Shown: positions 46,101 to 57,372 of the stretch, in pieces
Position numbering within the stretch: the stretch's first letter is position 1
Layout of the letters: each line of letters starts with the position of its first letter
Source: Mesodorylaimus sp. YZB2_4
Taxonomy: Eukaryota; Nematoda; Enoplea; Dorylaimida; Dorylaimidae
Length of the DNA: 64,000 nucleotides
Direction: 5' to 3'
Assembly (NCBI GenBank): GCA_030248295.1
Contig: JASANH010001194.1
Location: forward strand, 310,001-374,000
Position numbers and translations under genes: made by a program
The notes under the pieces: generated by a model
What the model saw: the letters and a program-made list of their open reading frames with translations, nothing else
Told to the model about the DNA's origin: nothing
Databases searched by the model: none

Positions 46101-47782
46101 ATGCGGCAAAAATCAAATTTTCCTCGCATAAGGCAGGACTTTTTTAACTCCACATTTCCAATGCCAACGTTCCTAACATAGGACTGGTATATGCACACCT
46201 GACACCAAAGTCAAGTAGGCAAGATCGAGCACCGCAAAAACTCAGCGATTTCCATTTTAGCTCTACTCACTGACAGCACGCTAATGAAAGCAATAACTTA
46301 TACACTTCGTTTTCAGTCGGCCTTTCCAAGTCGGGCCCAGACAGACATCCGTCCTGCACACCAGCCCGATCGGTCATTGTGTAACAACAATCCCATGATT
46401 TCCCCCGATAATCTATTCTCAAAGACACAACGTAAAATGGATCCCATCTATATACCCGAATAAGATAGATAAAAAAAGTCCAACGCACCTGTACAAGACC
46501 TCGTGGGCGTTATATCGTTCGTATCTCGCTCCGCGGCACACGGCTCGTAACGGCTGATCTCCAAGCTTGGAAAAGGTGTCCAGCTGACGAATAAATGAAT
46601 AAATCACGTGCACATCCTATAAACGAAAATCAAACAATGAAACGCATCAGATAGACGAGACCAAAACGTCTGACTCCTTCCCCATGCTCCACTAAAGCGC
46701 AGACGGGCGGATCTATTAGTTTACCCAGCCCCCCCCCAACAACAACTAATGTACACCTAGGTGCACCTTATTCTTGCCAAAAAAAATCAAGCCGCACGCG
46801 CGCACTAGAACCAAGAAGAAACCAATCATTCGGCCAGCCGATTCGTGCTCATGAATCACATCAAGCGCGAAGACCTTCCACCAAGGGTCCACCACTCCCA
46901 ACACTGCCAGACTTGTAGGCATAGACTACGAACTATAACTCAAAGAAATCACCTCGTACACACTATTGCTTCATTCTTCCGACCAAGTCTACCTACTTAT
47001 CGATTGCCCTATTTTTCTATGCATTATAATTTCTGAACCCGCCGCCTGTTGCCCACCACATACTACTACGACCAATAGTAGAACATATTCAACACGACAG
47101 GCAGGCAGGCGAAAAGGCGAACGAAACACTCTTCCAGATTCTACCTACATCCTAGCCAAGACAAAACTACTTGACAGATTTCGTCCCTATTCTAAATTAC
47201 GTCAAATATTCGTTCCGAAAACGGCGTAGAGGCCTAATCGACCTACGCCTATCAACTAGGCCTATTTGTTCAGACGACACTGCCAGCCAACACCCGACAT
47301 CGGCTAATCATGTCATCTGCCAACTGACGTCCAGGACAAAATAAACCATATATCGTCATTCATTAAGCTTAAGCAATGTGCTAACAGTGAACGAAACTCG
47401 AATAATTCAAACGACACGTCAACCATAACATTTCCTTCTACCCCCTCCCACTCCAGCATCAAAGCCTGAAAAAAACGCCCACCATAAGTTGTTGGTGCCT
47501 GATTATCACCTGCGTGCTTACTATCAACTCTGCCCCCCCCCCAAATCCAGATCGATCCGCGGATCGATTAGATCGATACGTCAGTAACCCTGATCAAAAA
47601 CCTCATTCAACACCCTCGACTTTTATGTAATCTGGCAAAACAGGTCTTCGAACAGAAAATAATCAAAACCTTTTTTAAAAAACCTGACTTACTTCCGAAC
47701 TTCGTTCCGCAGGCGGTTTGGCCAACCGTTGAATGAAATCCCTATCCCCATAACCACTAACCGCTCCACCGCCGGCGAACAT
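37116..47782 (-). CDS. PDZ-GEF / Rap guanine nucleotide exchange factor (RAPGEF2/6-like)
   Basis: Activates Rap GTPases at junctions. Twenty exons: 47782-47693, 46616-46489, 45864-45781, 43668-43593, 42630-42045, 41923-41635, 41575-41318, 41253-41049, 40989-40882, 40826-40623, 40558-40086, 39977-39728, 39669-39485, 39425-38862, 38806-38743, 38688-38569, 38513-38361, 38307-38073, 38017-37697, 37558-37116; all phases agree, 1611 aa. Order: divergent cNMP-binding domain ([15 protein letters not shown]), second cNMP-like domain ([33 protein letters not shown]), RasGEF-N ([16 protein letters not shown]), PDZ ([18 protein letters not shown]), Ras-association ([17 protein letters not shown]), RasGEF catalytic ([35 protein letters not shown]) and a Ser/Pro-rich tail. 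The tail ends FLVDN, without the PDZ-binding SAV end of vertebrate RAPGEF2. Large 5' introns occupy 42631-47692. Confidence 0.95.
42631..47692. other. Large 5' introns of the RapGEF gene
   Basis: Four introns interrupted only by three small exons. The + strand is strikingly rich in A and C with little G, so the transcribed sense is G/T-rich. This creates long open frames on the + strand (44381-45100) that show no protein-like features. No repeats with terminal signatures seen. Confidence 0.7.
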
Positions 47783-49954
47783 GTCGCAAAATCAGTCGCT
47801 CAATCAAGCCAGGGCCCGGCCAATGATGTAAGATTGTTCAATATATTCCAACAACAATACGGTCCGAAAACAGCCTTCCTTCCGCACAACTCGATAAGAG
47901 CCTCGCTAGCCCCGAGAATTGCTTCAATTGTTTATCTCTAAAAAGGAAAAACCTTTTTGTATCGTTCATATTTTTACTACGAGTCATGAATAAATAAATT
48001 TAACGCCTCCTCGCCTTTCTATAAGTTAAAATCTACAAGAATCGATTAGGAATCCTGAAATGGTGCACTTCCGATCCTTCAAACCATAAAAGGCAGCACG
48101 CTCGAATGAACGCATTTATTCTTTTAAAAGAACCCGCCTGATTCCAGAAAAAGAACTCGAGACTCGCTTGCCATTTAATAGAAACGTACCCAACAGAAGG
48201 GGCCTCGGTGAAGAGGTCACGACCAAGATTCCCAGATCCTACCCTAGGCCGCAGTAACACACCACAAAATCTTTGTGAAACTTTAAAAATTATATTTACA
48301 CAATAAGCAAATGCAGCAGCTGAGACCGCACTAATCACGAACTAGATCAATAATCGTATTAATGATAAGATATGATCGAATTATAAAGTGAATAAAAGAC
48401 GGAAAACTAGCTCAAGGTCGAACTTATAGGGTTACGATCCGCACGGTCGAACTGCTCCTCGCGAAATGTAGGTGCACTACTGTCCTATTAAACAAACCGA
48501 CAAAATAAAAAAACTAAACGGATTTCTCGACCCGAACGGCGAATGTCAATAAACGCGACGCCTTTGAATGGTACGACCAGGTTGCACACACAACGAGAAA
48601 ATGGTAAATACTGAACTGGTAAAGAGACGCGTTACGTGTAAGGGGCACCTCGATCAATCTTTATCCTATCATAACGAAGGGCATGCGAATAGAAAAGGTT
48701 TCGCCGTCATCTGCGTCAAAACGCGGCATCTCTATTACGCAAATGAATATTTTCGCCTGAACGAATTCGAAGGAGCGAACCGCCAAAATTAGCCACTCGT
48801 GCCCCAGAGGTGACACTAAATGTCGCATCATTTCTAATATTGCTCATTTTCTAAAAGAGGGCTCCTGACCTCCCACGACCGTGGCTGGTGGAGATTCCAT
48901 CGATAAGCTCATTACATTTCTCCATATTGGGGAAAAAAGAAAAATTAGCAGCGATAGACGCACATTCCCCCAGTCTCACCCGTGGTGACAAACTGTGCCG
49001 CTTAAAAAATTTCCATCCCTCCTCACACCGGCGAGACGCCATCCCAGCCCAAATCATACTCGTTTTATTCGCACGCTAAGCTTTACGGCGACGAGTAGGC
49101 GGCATTACACACAACTGAAAAATGCCAAGTCTCAACAGTGATGAGTGAAATTGAATACAGTCCTCGTAAATGTCGACCAAGGCAGCGCTTAAAGTAAATT
49201 ATTGCTAACATCAGCGATTTAATGCCTGTAATAGACGCACACAGGAGGGAGTCTTTCCACGCCAAATGAGGACAGCAATTGAAGTCTTCATATTCGAACT
49301 AAAATTAGCTCAAACTGTAAACGAGTCGACCTACTTATTACTACGCCTATCTGAAGCATACCTGCTCCGCGCTGGCTGCTTCAGCTTCTCCAACTACGCC
49401 CACAAAAGAAAACAAAGAGCTTCAACAAAAATAACGAACGAACGAACACACCCCCTCGGCCTTACAAACAATTCTTCGGCCTACCTGTCACCCGTTGTTG
49501 TTTACTGTGATGACATGGCTGGTTAGCATCTCCGAAATTCCAACAACTTGATGAATCCTTTCCGCTCTAACACCGATTCAAAATCCGGTTTCCCCGTCGG
49601 AAGTTTAGCGAAGTCCGCGGGCGCTAAACCAAACTGGGATAAATAAATAAAGGAGTCCCGCAGTCGGGCACAGCCGGATGTAGCACTAGCGCTGTTTTGA
49701 TATAAGCGGTCAGCCGCAGAGTGCGCGCGAATTCAAACACACACAAGATTGCACCACCGCACCGACTACAAGTACCACCAACACCCAAGCAGCACAATGT
49801 CGTTGCAGTTGAACATATGTGCAGGTAGATGTGGTACAAGAAACCAAGAAATGCAAAAGCAAAAGCAAATTATGCGCTGCAAAATCGATACATTGCGTAA
49901 TCAGATATCATCAGACCATGGTCCAAATCCTCAATAATTCAACTTCAACGCTCT
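47783..49954. other. Intergenic between RapGEF start and NSMCE2 end
   Basis: 2.2 kb containing the RapGEF promoter. No clear acceptor immediately precedes the RapGEF ATG, unlike the other genes. No further gene or element recognised. Confidence 0.5.
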
Positions 49955-50611
49955 TCACTGAGCAACACTAAACGTCGGATCGTCGTCTAAATCCCTTTCA
50001 CCAAATTGCTTCTTGTTCGGGCAACCCAAATAGGGGCATCGAGCGGCGCCTCCATTCCGTCGGATGTCACGAATGTATCGCAGAACAGCTTCTTTTTCGA
50101 AAACGTGGCCACAATGACGATTACGATAAGCAGTGACGATCGGTTTCAAAGTTATTGGACATTTGCGACTTACTTGAGAATTAACTTCGTCCACAACTAA
50201 CGAAATATTGGCATCGAGAATTTGCTCACTTGCAATAGGCCCCTGAGGACTCAAGACGGTTTTCAATCTTACTTCCATCTCACCCGGCTCCGATTCCGTC
50301 CCGTTTCGACGTCCTCGTATCTCGCTAAGCTTGGCTTTATAACATTCTTTCAAACCGATTTCTTCCCCTTGCACGCCTTGATCTTTGGCCGCTTTCAACG
50401 CCTCGGTCATATCTTGCAATGCCGATTTCTGTTTCGACAATAGTCCCGATATTTTCAACAAAGCCGCTTCGTGCTCAGGTCTCATGACCGATTCTCGTTG
50501 CGCTTCTTGGGCCGTTTTGATTACGCTACTATGGACTCGATCGATCAAAGTTCCCATATTGATCATATCTTGAACAGCCGTATTGACGTTGTTCAACGAC
50601 GAGTGGTCCAT
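49955..50611 (-). CDS. SMC5/6 complex SUMO ligase NSMCE2 (MMS21)
   Basis: E3 SUMO ligase of the SMC5-SMC6 complex, acting in the nucleus in recombination repair. Single exon, 218 aa. The N-terminal half is helical and charged (QDMTEALKAAKDQG), matching the part that binds SMC5. The C-terminal half is an SP-RING: SRKCPITLKPIV, YRNRHCGHVFEKEAV, then CPYLGCPNKKQFGERDL, supplying the C, C-x-H and C zinc ligands of the class. Length is near that of the human protein (247). An acceptor GTATCGCAG ends 33 bases upstream of the ATG. Bicaudal-C starts 1.4 kb away in the opposite direction. Confidence 0.9.
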   Translation of the reverse strand: MDHSSLNNVNTAVQDMINMGTLIDRVHSSVIKTAQEAQRESVMRPEHEAALLKISGLLSKQKSALQDMTEALKAAKDQGVQGEEIGLKECYKAKLSEIRGRRNGTESEPGEMEVRLKTVLSPQGPIASEQILDANISLVVDEVNSQVSRKCPITLKPIVTAYRNRHCGHVFEKEAVLRYIRDIRRNGGAARCPYLGCPNKKQFGERDLDDDPTFSVAQ

Positions 50612-52034
50612 GATTCCAAGCAGAGCTCGATGGGTTTGATTACTTCTGCGATACAGAAATAGTCAACAATCAAAATAAGACAGACGCTACTCAAAATAGA
50701 CGAAATGTTCTAACCAATAGCAGCCACAAACGACAAGCGCAGCAACAATGGCGGGAAGATATATTCCCGCTGTTAGCAGACATGTATCAGTTATGAAATA
50801 GGTTGGCGGGAATTCAAATATATTTTATTTGTGCTTCTTATTACATAGTGGTATCCTTCTTTCCGGATTAATTGCCTTCTTATTACTCGTGGTTTTCCTA
50901 ATGGCTCTCATATTTAACCCACCGATACCCAGCGAATGGGTCCCAATATACAGATTTCAGCAAAGAGGCAGTTGGTACAGGTTCGATCATCAGCGATGAA
51001 GGTCTTTTTGAAAACCTCGCTGAGCTTGCACGCCACCATGCACTTCTGCAGAGGCAGCTTCACGTGGATAGGTGGAAGCCAAATGGGTCAATCTGCTGCT
51101 AGCACTGGGCCAAAACCACCCCCCGGCCTTGAAACAGCCTCTTATGGTGCTCTGATCGTCAGGTATGCAGGTGCAGCTGCCACTGGCTGGTCCCACCCGA
51201 CTGGCCAACTACAGGCAAAGTGGGCTCTGTCTGCTTAGGATTGACGCAGTCCGAAAACTTTCCTTGTTTAACGAGAACCAACAAAGGGAAGCAGTTTCGG
51301 CCTCTTAGATGTCCTCTTTGCGTGGTTCATTACCGCTCTGTTCTCTCACCCAGAAAAATACATGTCGTCTCGGACGAGTGAGCACTGCCTTTGGTCGAAA
51401 CTCCTCGTCCCTGTATTCTGGCAGAATGACCAGTAGCAGAACATTCCTCAGCCAGCCTAGCCCGCATTTGCACGCCTTGTTGTTCATCATTATCGTCAAG
51501 GCTGGCGCCCTCTTTTCACATTGTCCATTTGTGTGTTGGGTACAGTCGGGTAGCACATAGTTACTTGTCCGCCCCCCTAATGCGAATAAAGAAAGGAAAA
51601 TAAGAGGAGTGCAGTGGAGGCAACGAATAACGTAAGATTGGTTATACCCTACTATATAAGGTATGCTGTGCACGTACGCTGAGGTATGCACGCAAGGGAC
51701 ACCAGCCAACATTCTCTTCATTTACTCCACGTCGAAAACCTGTTACCGAAAAGGGCGAAGGAAGAAAGTCGAGTTTGGATTGGGCGAGCGACCTTTTCTA
51801 GTGTCTCACACTAATATCTCGCTGTGTTTCTTCCAAAAACGTGTCCGTGTAGACTCGCTTGATTTAATACTATATTGACTCGTTTGAGCGTCTAAAATCG
51901 TCGTCTTCTAGGCCAGACCGACGAATTAATTTCAACCGAAGCAGTCGGTAACCCCGAAAATTTTCTGTTTCGACCACCTTGTCTCTCCATCATGAGCACA
52001 TAATTCATGCAAACCATTATCGCCCTATCAGCTC
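50612..52034. promoter_or_regulatory. Divergent intergenic region, NSMCE2 and Bicaudal-C
   Basis: 1.4 kb shared upstream region. It holds two modest frames (50936-51238 on +, 51305-51721 on -) that I do not recognise and consider non-coding. An acceptor CCCTATCAG ends three bases before the Bicaudal-C ATG. Confidence 0.5.
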
Positions 52035-55000
52035 ATGCCTGCGGCTCACAGTCAGAAAGAGGCCAGTCGACACTCACCCTCTCTTGCCACCATTATTTCC
52101 TCACCGACTCAAGTTTTGGGCCCGTTGGCGACTGGCGCTTGGTCAGAGCACGGACTGGTCGACACTGCGCCCACCAACTGGTCTACGCAGCACGCCAGCA
52201 TGGGCTCGTCCGACGAGGGGATAAGCAGTTACGACGGTGCATCGAGCCGGATATTATCATCGTATCAGCTGAGAGACGACGCGGGCCGCGACAGTACTGC
52301 GCCACCGCAGAGACTCTTCTCGCAAGATGACAACCTGACGGGTACTGCAGCGATGGAAGGACGAATCGAAGAACGGGTGCAAGTCGATCGACGAAAATTG
52401 GAGCAGATGATTGTTGGTAAGGTCTTACCGCGTGGGACCATGCCCCTGATACTGAAAGCACTGTCAGCCCAAGACAACAGTGCCGATTTCCCAGTCAGGC
52501 ATTGCTCTCTGCCCTGCCCTCCATCACCCATTCAATGTTTGGCTACTGTGACCAGCACGCCTGGCGGTCGGGAGTAATCGATACGCCCCCCCCCGGCGGG
52601 GGCCTCCACCCCCTCTGTTTTGTTTCTGGGCGGACCCCCCCCCCCCCTTTTTTCCTCTCCCCCCCCCCCCCCCCCCCCGGGGCCCTACCGATCAGCTGGT
52701 GCGAAAAAAGTGCTGCAAACACTTCAGCAACACACCCTGATTTAGGCATCACCTGCTGGCGCACCTTGTTTTTTCTAAACCTTCTTACGCAGTCTCCTCA
52801 AAGCACCTCCGTTCGGCCTTTTTGTGTGGGCTGATGATTAATCGTAGGAGTTGACGTCGTGGACGGGAGTCCCAGTGCTCGTTCCACTCTCGAGTATATT
52901 GTGCACGCTATCATTCTCTCGCTACTCGCCCAATGAAAACAGTACGAAAACTGGTGTCACCCTCCACCCGTGTCCTGTCCTACCTCCACTTTGAAGGTAG
53001 GGCAGCGCAAGAAGAACGTGTAAAACGGTAATGGGACTACAGGAATAGTAATTGCCTCATGTCGTGCCTCAAAGATGGATGGCACATTTTGTAATATTTG
53101 TCTCAATGCTCATTTTCAAGGACTCGAGTCCAGTCTCCTCTTACTCATTTCTTGATTATCCACCCAAGGACAAAGGAACAAATCTTTCCGATCTCCGTTC
53201 TCGGACTGAGTCATCCAAGTTTAGTGCCGTGACACCATGCAAAGTCGTTGGGGCAAGATTGATCACCTGTGTTTCGCTCTTTTGAGTGTTCTAACTATAA
53301 GAGGACACCTTTTGAGACTATGGGACTACAGGTAGCAGGATCCCGTGCTCAAGCTGTATGCAGCTCGTACTTGGTCACAGCCCTTCTGACCAGTCAGCAA
53401 TGGCGCGGGCATCAGCCATCAGCACTCACCTCGCCTCTTTCAGCAGGTCAACCCGACCGCAACCAATCCGACATTGCTTCGAGTGCAGCCGATACGTTTT
53501 TCACGAACGTGATGCGGAACACGAACACAGTCATCACATGGCCGACCAAGCTAAAAGTGGGCGCAAAGACCAAGAAAGGTACCTCGCATCGACAATCGCT
53601 TCGCTTGCTTCAAAACTATCTTATTTCAGACCCGTTCGTGAAAATTGTTGGGAAGCCAGAAAATGTGGAACGCGCCAAGAAAATGATTTTATCTACATTA
53701 GAGACTAGAGTAAGAATTTTTGAATCTGAGGATCACTCGAGCGACCGATTTATACACCGTAACCGTCACTGTGACACTGAAAATAGGGCCCGTGCAGAGC
53801 CATGCATGTGATCGGACTTCCTTCCAATACCCTCTACATCCTCGTTCCCCTTTTAGCATAATCGTGTTACGATTAAAATCGACGTCGCCTTTACCGATCA
53901 CAGCCACATTATCGGAAAGCAAGGGCGCAATACTCAACTGGCTATGAAACAGACGGCCTGTCATATCCATTTCCCAGACTCAAATCGCAATCCAGATTTG
54001 GAAAAGAGCAACATGGTACCCCCCCCCCCCCCCTTTGTCACTCTTCTGAGCCCACCCCCTCACATCCAACTTTCAGGTCTCTATTGCTGGACCTATGCAA
54101 ACGGTCGACCAAGCCAGGCGCATTCTTCGAGTAAGCACTTCTAATGCGCTTGTTGTTCAGGCCATTCGGTCAGCGTAAAACTATTTCAGGAATTAGCCCC
54201 CTTAGTTATCAATCTGGAGATCAAGAATTTTTACGAGGACCCTTCGGCACTAGCCGATGACCCGCTCGTGCGCGAACTCGGATCCAATGCGACTGGCCTG
54301 TCCATCCTGGTTCGCTCTAATCGTTCCAACGGATTCCCCATTTTCGTGATCCGTGGTTCAGTATTTCAAGCTCCTAGAATTCGCTCGGCTGCGTTGAGCC
54401 TGCAGCAGCGTTTCATGAACACGGTACGGATATGAGACCTGTGTCCATTATCAACCATAGGCGGGTTATGACGGCTGCTTCCGTTGCAGACACAAGCTGT
54501 TTGCTCTACCACCATGGAAATCCTCCAGCAGCAGCATCCTTTTGTGCTTGGTCCTCAAAACAACAACATACAGCTAATTATGCAACGAACTGGCGCCAGC
54601 ATACATTGCCCGGGCGGTGACACTGCCAATTCTGGCTCGACCACCTTCCTTGTCCAAGGCACCATTGATGCTGTTCTAAATGCCCGAAAGCACTTGGTCG
54701 GATGTCTTCCAATGTCCTTCGTCTTCGAGTCACCCAACGAAGGCCTCGCCTCGGCTGGCTTGGTATCTGAGTTAGAGAAACAGTATGGACTATCGATCAG
54801 TTTGCGACTGAAACGTAACGGTGATAGCAGGGTAGGCTCGGCCTCTTCTCTGATCTTTTGGTCAAATACAAGCCACGTACATTTCAGAACATCGTAGTGA
54901 AAGGACCAGAGCGGCAAGCCACGGCCATGTACGAATTGCGTCGTCATTTCACCAATGCCGATGCCGACGAACCACGTGTTGTGGCTATTGATTTCGAATT

Positions 55001-57070
55001 CATGCGCGACTTCGACAGCAACAGTAAGCACCTGATACTCATAGCAGGGTCGCACTGTCGTAGGGTCTATTCTAGCCTTGCCATCAATACCATCCAAGGA
55101 GCACATGGCGAGTACGGCGGCTGCCCTGTCACTGATGCAACAGGCCGTGTGCGTCAACCCGAGCATGATCAGTCCGCCCAGCGTCCATAGTCCGCCCGTC
55201 TTCGGATTTTCGCCGTTCTATTCAAGTAAGTTTGGAGTGACAGGTGGCACCCTGTGGCATCCGCATTATGCCAGGGTGTGCTCCCGACGCACCTTACGCT
55301 GACGTGAGCTGTTGTAACCAGTATCCCTGGCAGTTGGGAGTAATCGATACGCTCCCCTGGCTGGCGTCAACCTCTTCGGTTGATGTTTCGACTGGTTTGG
55401 ACTGGTATCCCTCAATCTGAGTTCTTTGCGTGGAGATTTCAGTCTCGACTATCTCCCGCCGCCTGGGTGCGCTGGTTACACTGTTCACAAACGCTGCCAT
55501 CCTCGGGCATTACAACTGCCAGAATTCCTAAGTATAGCTCGATGCGATACGTCCAATAAGCGTACGATACGACGTTTTAGGCACTTGTTACGTAGCCATT
55601 TGACTCAAAAGTGCCGCGTCGCATCTAAATATGCTTTGGGCTTCAGAGTTCTCGGCGAACATGATTTCTTACCGTTTCAGCCCCCTCTCCATTCTCACCT
55701 CTGTCTAACGCGCCCATTTCGTCTCCGCCAATCGCCGACGCCGTTGCGCCTAATCTTCATTTTAACACTCGCTATTCCCCGAAACACGACTCCCTCCAAA
55801 CCTATAACATTTCCGCTTCCATTCCGTCCAATATCTTCTACACAGACTCGAAAAATGGCAGCTCCCGTTCTTCGCCCACTGACACCGAAACTCCTTTGCT
55901 CAGTTGCAGCTCGTCGACTCTGTCCGGTGGCACACTTGGCCACACGCCGAGTGCCGGCAGTATCCTCAGTTCCAACGACCCGGTACCCGGAGAAGCTCCT
56001 TTGGCCAGCGGCTTACTTGAAGCGGCGAAGAAGATACAGGAGAACTGCAAGTGAGTGGATGAATTAAGGAATGGCATGGAGTACCAAAACTGTGGGTAAG
56101 CCTGCTTGGCCCCTGGAGAGAGTCAGATGTTCCCACTGACCTCATGGACCATTGCCTCCCTTATCGGCAATATAGCCTCACACTGTAGGCCCCTCTCCAC
56201 AAACCATACCCTGATATCAAGTTGCTCCCTCGTGTGCCTTGGCCAACGACCAAACGGCCCCACCGTTTCAGCAATTGGAAAGCACCCGGTGCCGAACGCA
56301 GCAGCTCCAATGTGGATTACGATCAACAAAAGCTGATGGCTTCGAAAGGTACGCCCTCACTGACTTCACCACTTTCCATCACACCCATTTCTTTCCAGCG
56401 ATGCAAGAAAAGCCACTGGGTTTGCGAGTCCCCAATCAACAATGGTCAGGCCTTGGATTCAGTCGGTCCATGCCCGCTCCAGTCTTGAGGCAGTTGAAAT
56501 CGGCGAATGTTGAGAAATCGATTGACTTCGGCGAATCGTCCGCCTCGTCAACATCGTCGGGAGCACTGCACGCGTTGGACGAAGATGAAGAGGATAAGAT
56601 AGGACCATGGCCATTGGACACGCGTCCAGCCAACCAAGAAGGTCAGTAAGCCGTGCATTGGTGCCCCCATGGGCCCTGACGCCTTCAATTTCAGCCTTCA
56701 ACATGACCACCTACTTCGACTCGGTTCATCTGCCACGTCCCAACAGCAACATTCGCTTGTCCGACATCGACGACATGGCCACTCTGCTATCCCACTTACA
56801 CCTGACTAAATACGTTGACACGTTCCGCGAACAGGAAGTAAGTCCCTTGCCACTCTCCCCTCTGCACCACTTCACCAGTGTCTTCAGGTGGACATGAACG
56901 CGTTCCTGACAATGACCGACGCCGATCTCAAAGAATTAGGGGTCAATACATTCGGCGCTAGACGCAAGTTACTCGTGGCCATATCAGGTAGACACCGAGT
57001 CCCATCCTGACCCCCATCTTCCAAACACCATCTTTCAGAACTCAAAGAATATCGGCGTCTCTGTCGTTAG
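52035..57070 (+). CDS. Bicaudal-C family RNA-binding protein
   Basis: Translational regulator that binds mRNAs through KH domains and polymerises through a SAM domain. Fifteen exons: 52035-52416, 53447-53578, 53630-53709, 53857-54015, 54077-54130, 54190-54423, 54490-54831, 54888-55023, 55076-55225, 55681-56050, 56272-56348, 56399-56641, 56695-56837, 56888-56987, 57039-57070; phases agree, 877 aa. KH1 begins VQVDRRKLEQMI and continues NTNTVITWPTKLKVGAKTKK; KH2 has HIIGKQGRN and ACHIHFPDSNRN; the third KH has IMQRTGASIHCPG but GPQN in place of GxxG. A conserved QQWSGLGFSRSMPA box precedes the SAM domain (LLSHLHLTKYVDTFREQE, FLTMTDADLKELGVNTFGAR). It ends directly after the SAM domain, shorter than vertebrate forms. 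The start at 52035 is favoured by the acceptor just before it but is the least certain part. Confidence 0.94.
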
Positions 57071-57253
57071 TCACTTCCAATACGCATCGGCGACAGGGCA
57101 TAGCTGACTTCGCAGAATATCCAGTCTGCCCTAGTGTACATGTTATTTATTGGTATGTAGGAACTGTGATGCCGTGCCATTCTAACCCTCTACATTGGTG
57201 ATATATGGGCAGGGAATGCTGTAACTAACATGACTGTGACCAAATCAGCTTTT

Positions 57254-57259
57254 AATAAA
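57254..57259 (+). terminator. Polyadenylation signal AATAAA of Bicaudal-C
   Basis: AATAAA about 185 bases after the Bicaudal-C stop, in the 302-bp gap before the convergent PGM3 gene. Confidence 0.6.
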
Positions 57260-57372
57260 TGATTTGTTCATAAGTTTCATGCAAATAATAACCCTTTGTT
57301 TATTCACCCCCTCCAAAAATGCAAAACTGAACACAGAGACCTTGTATCTCCACCGAGCTAGCGACGCCGTCC

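Noticed and set aside
55426..56067. 213-codon frame on the + strand across Bicaudal-C
   Set aside because: The phase-consistent Bicaudal-C exon 55681-56050 uses a different frame with recognisable context; this frame is its shadow.
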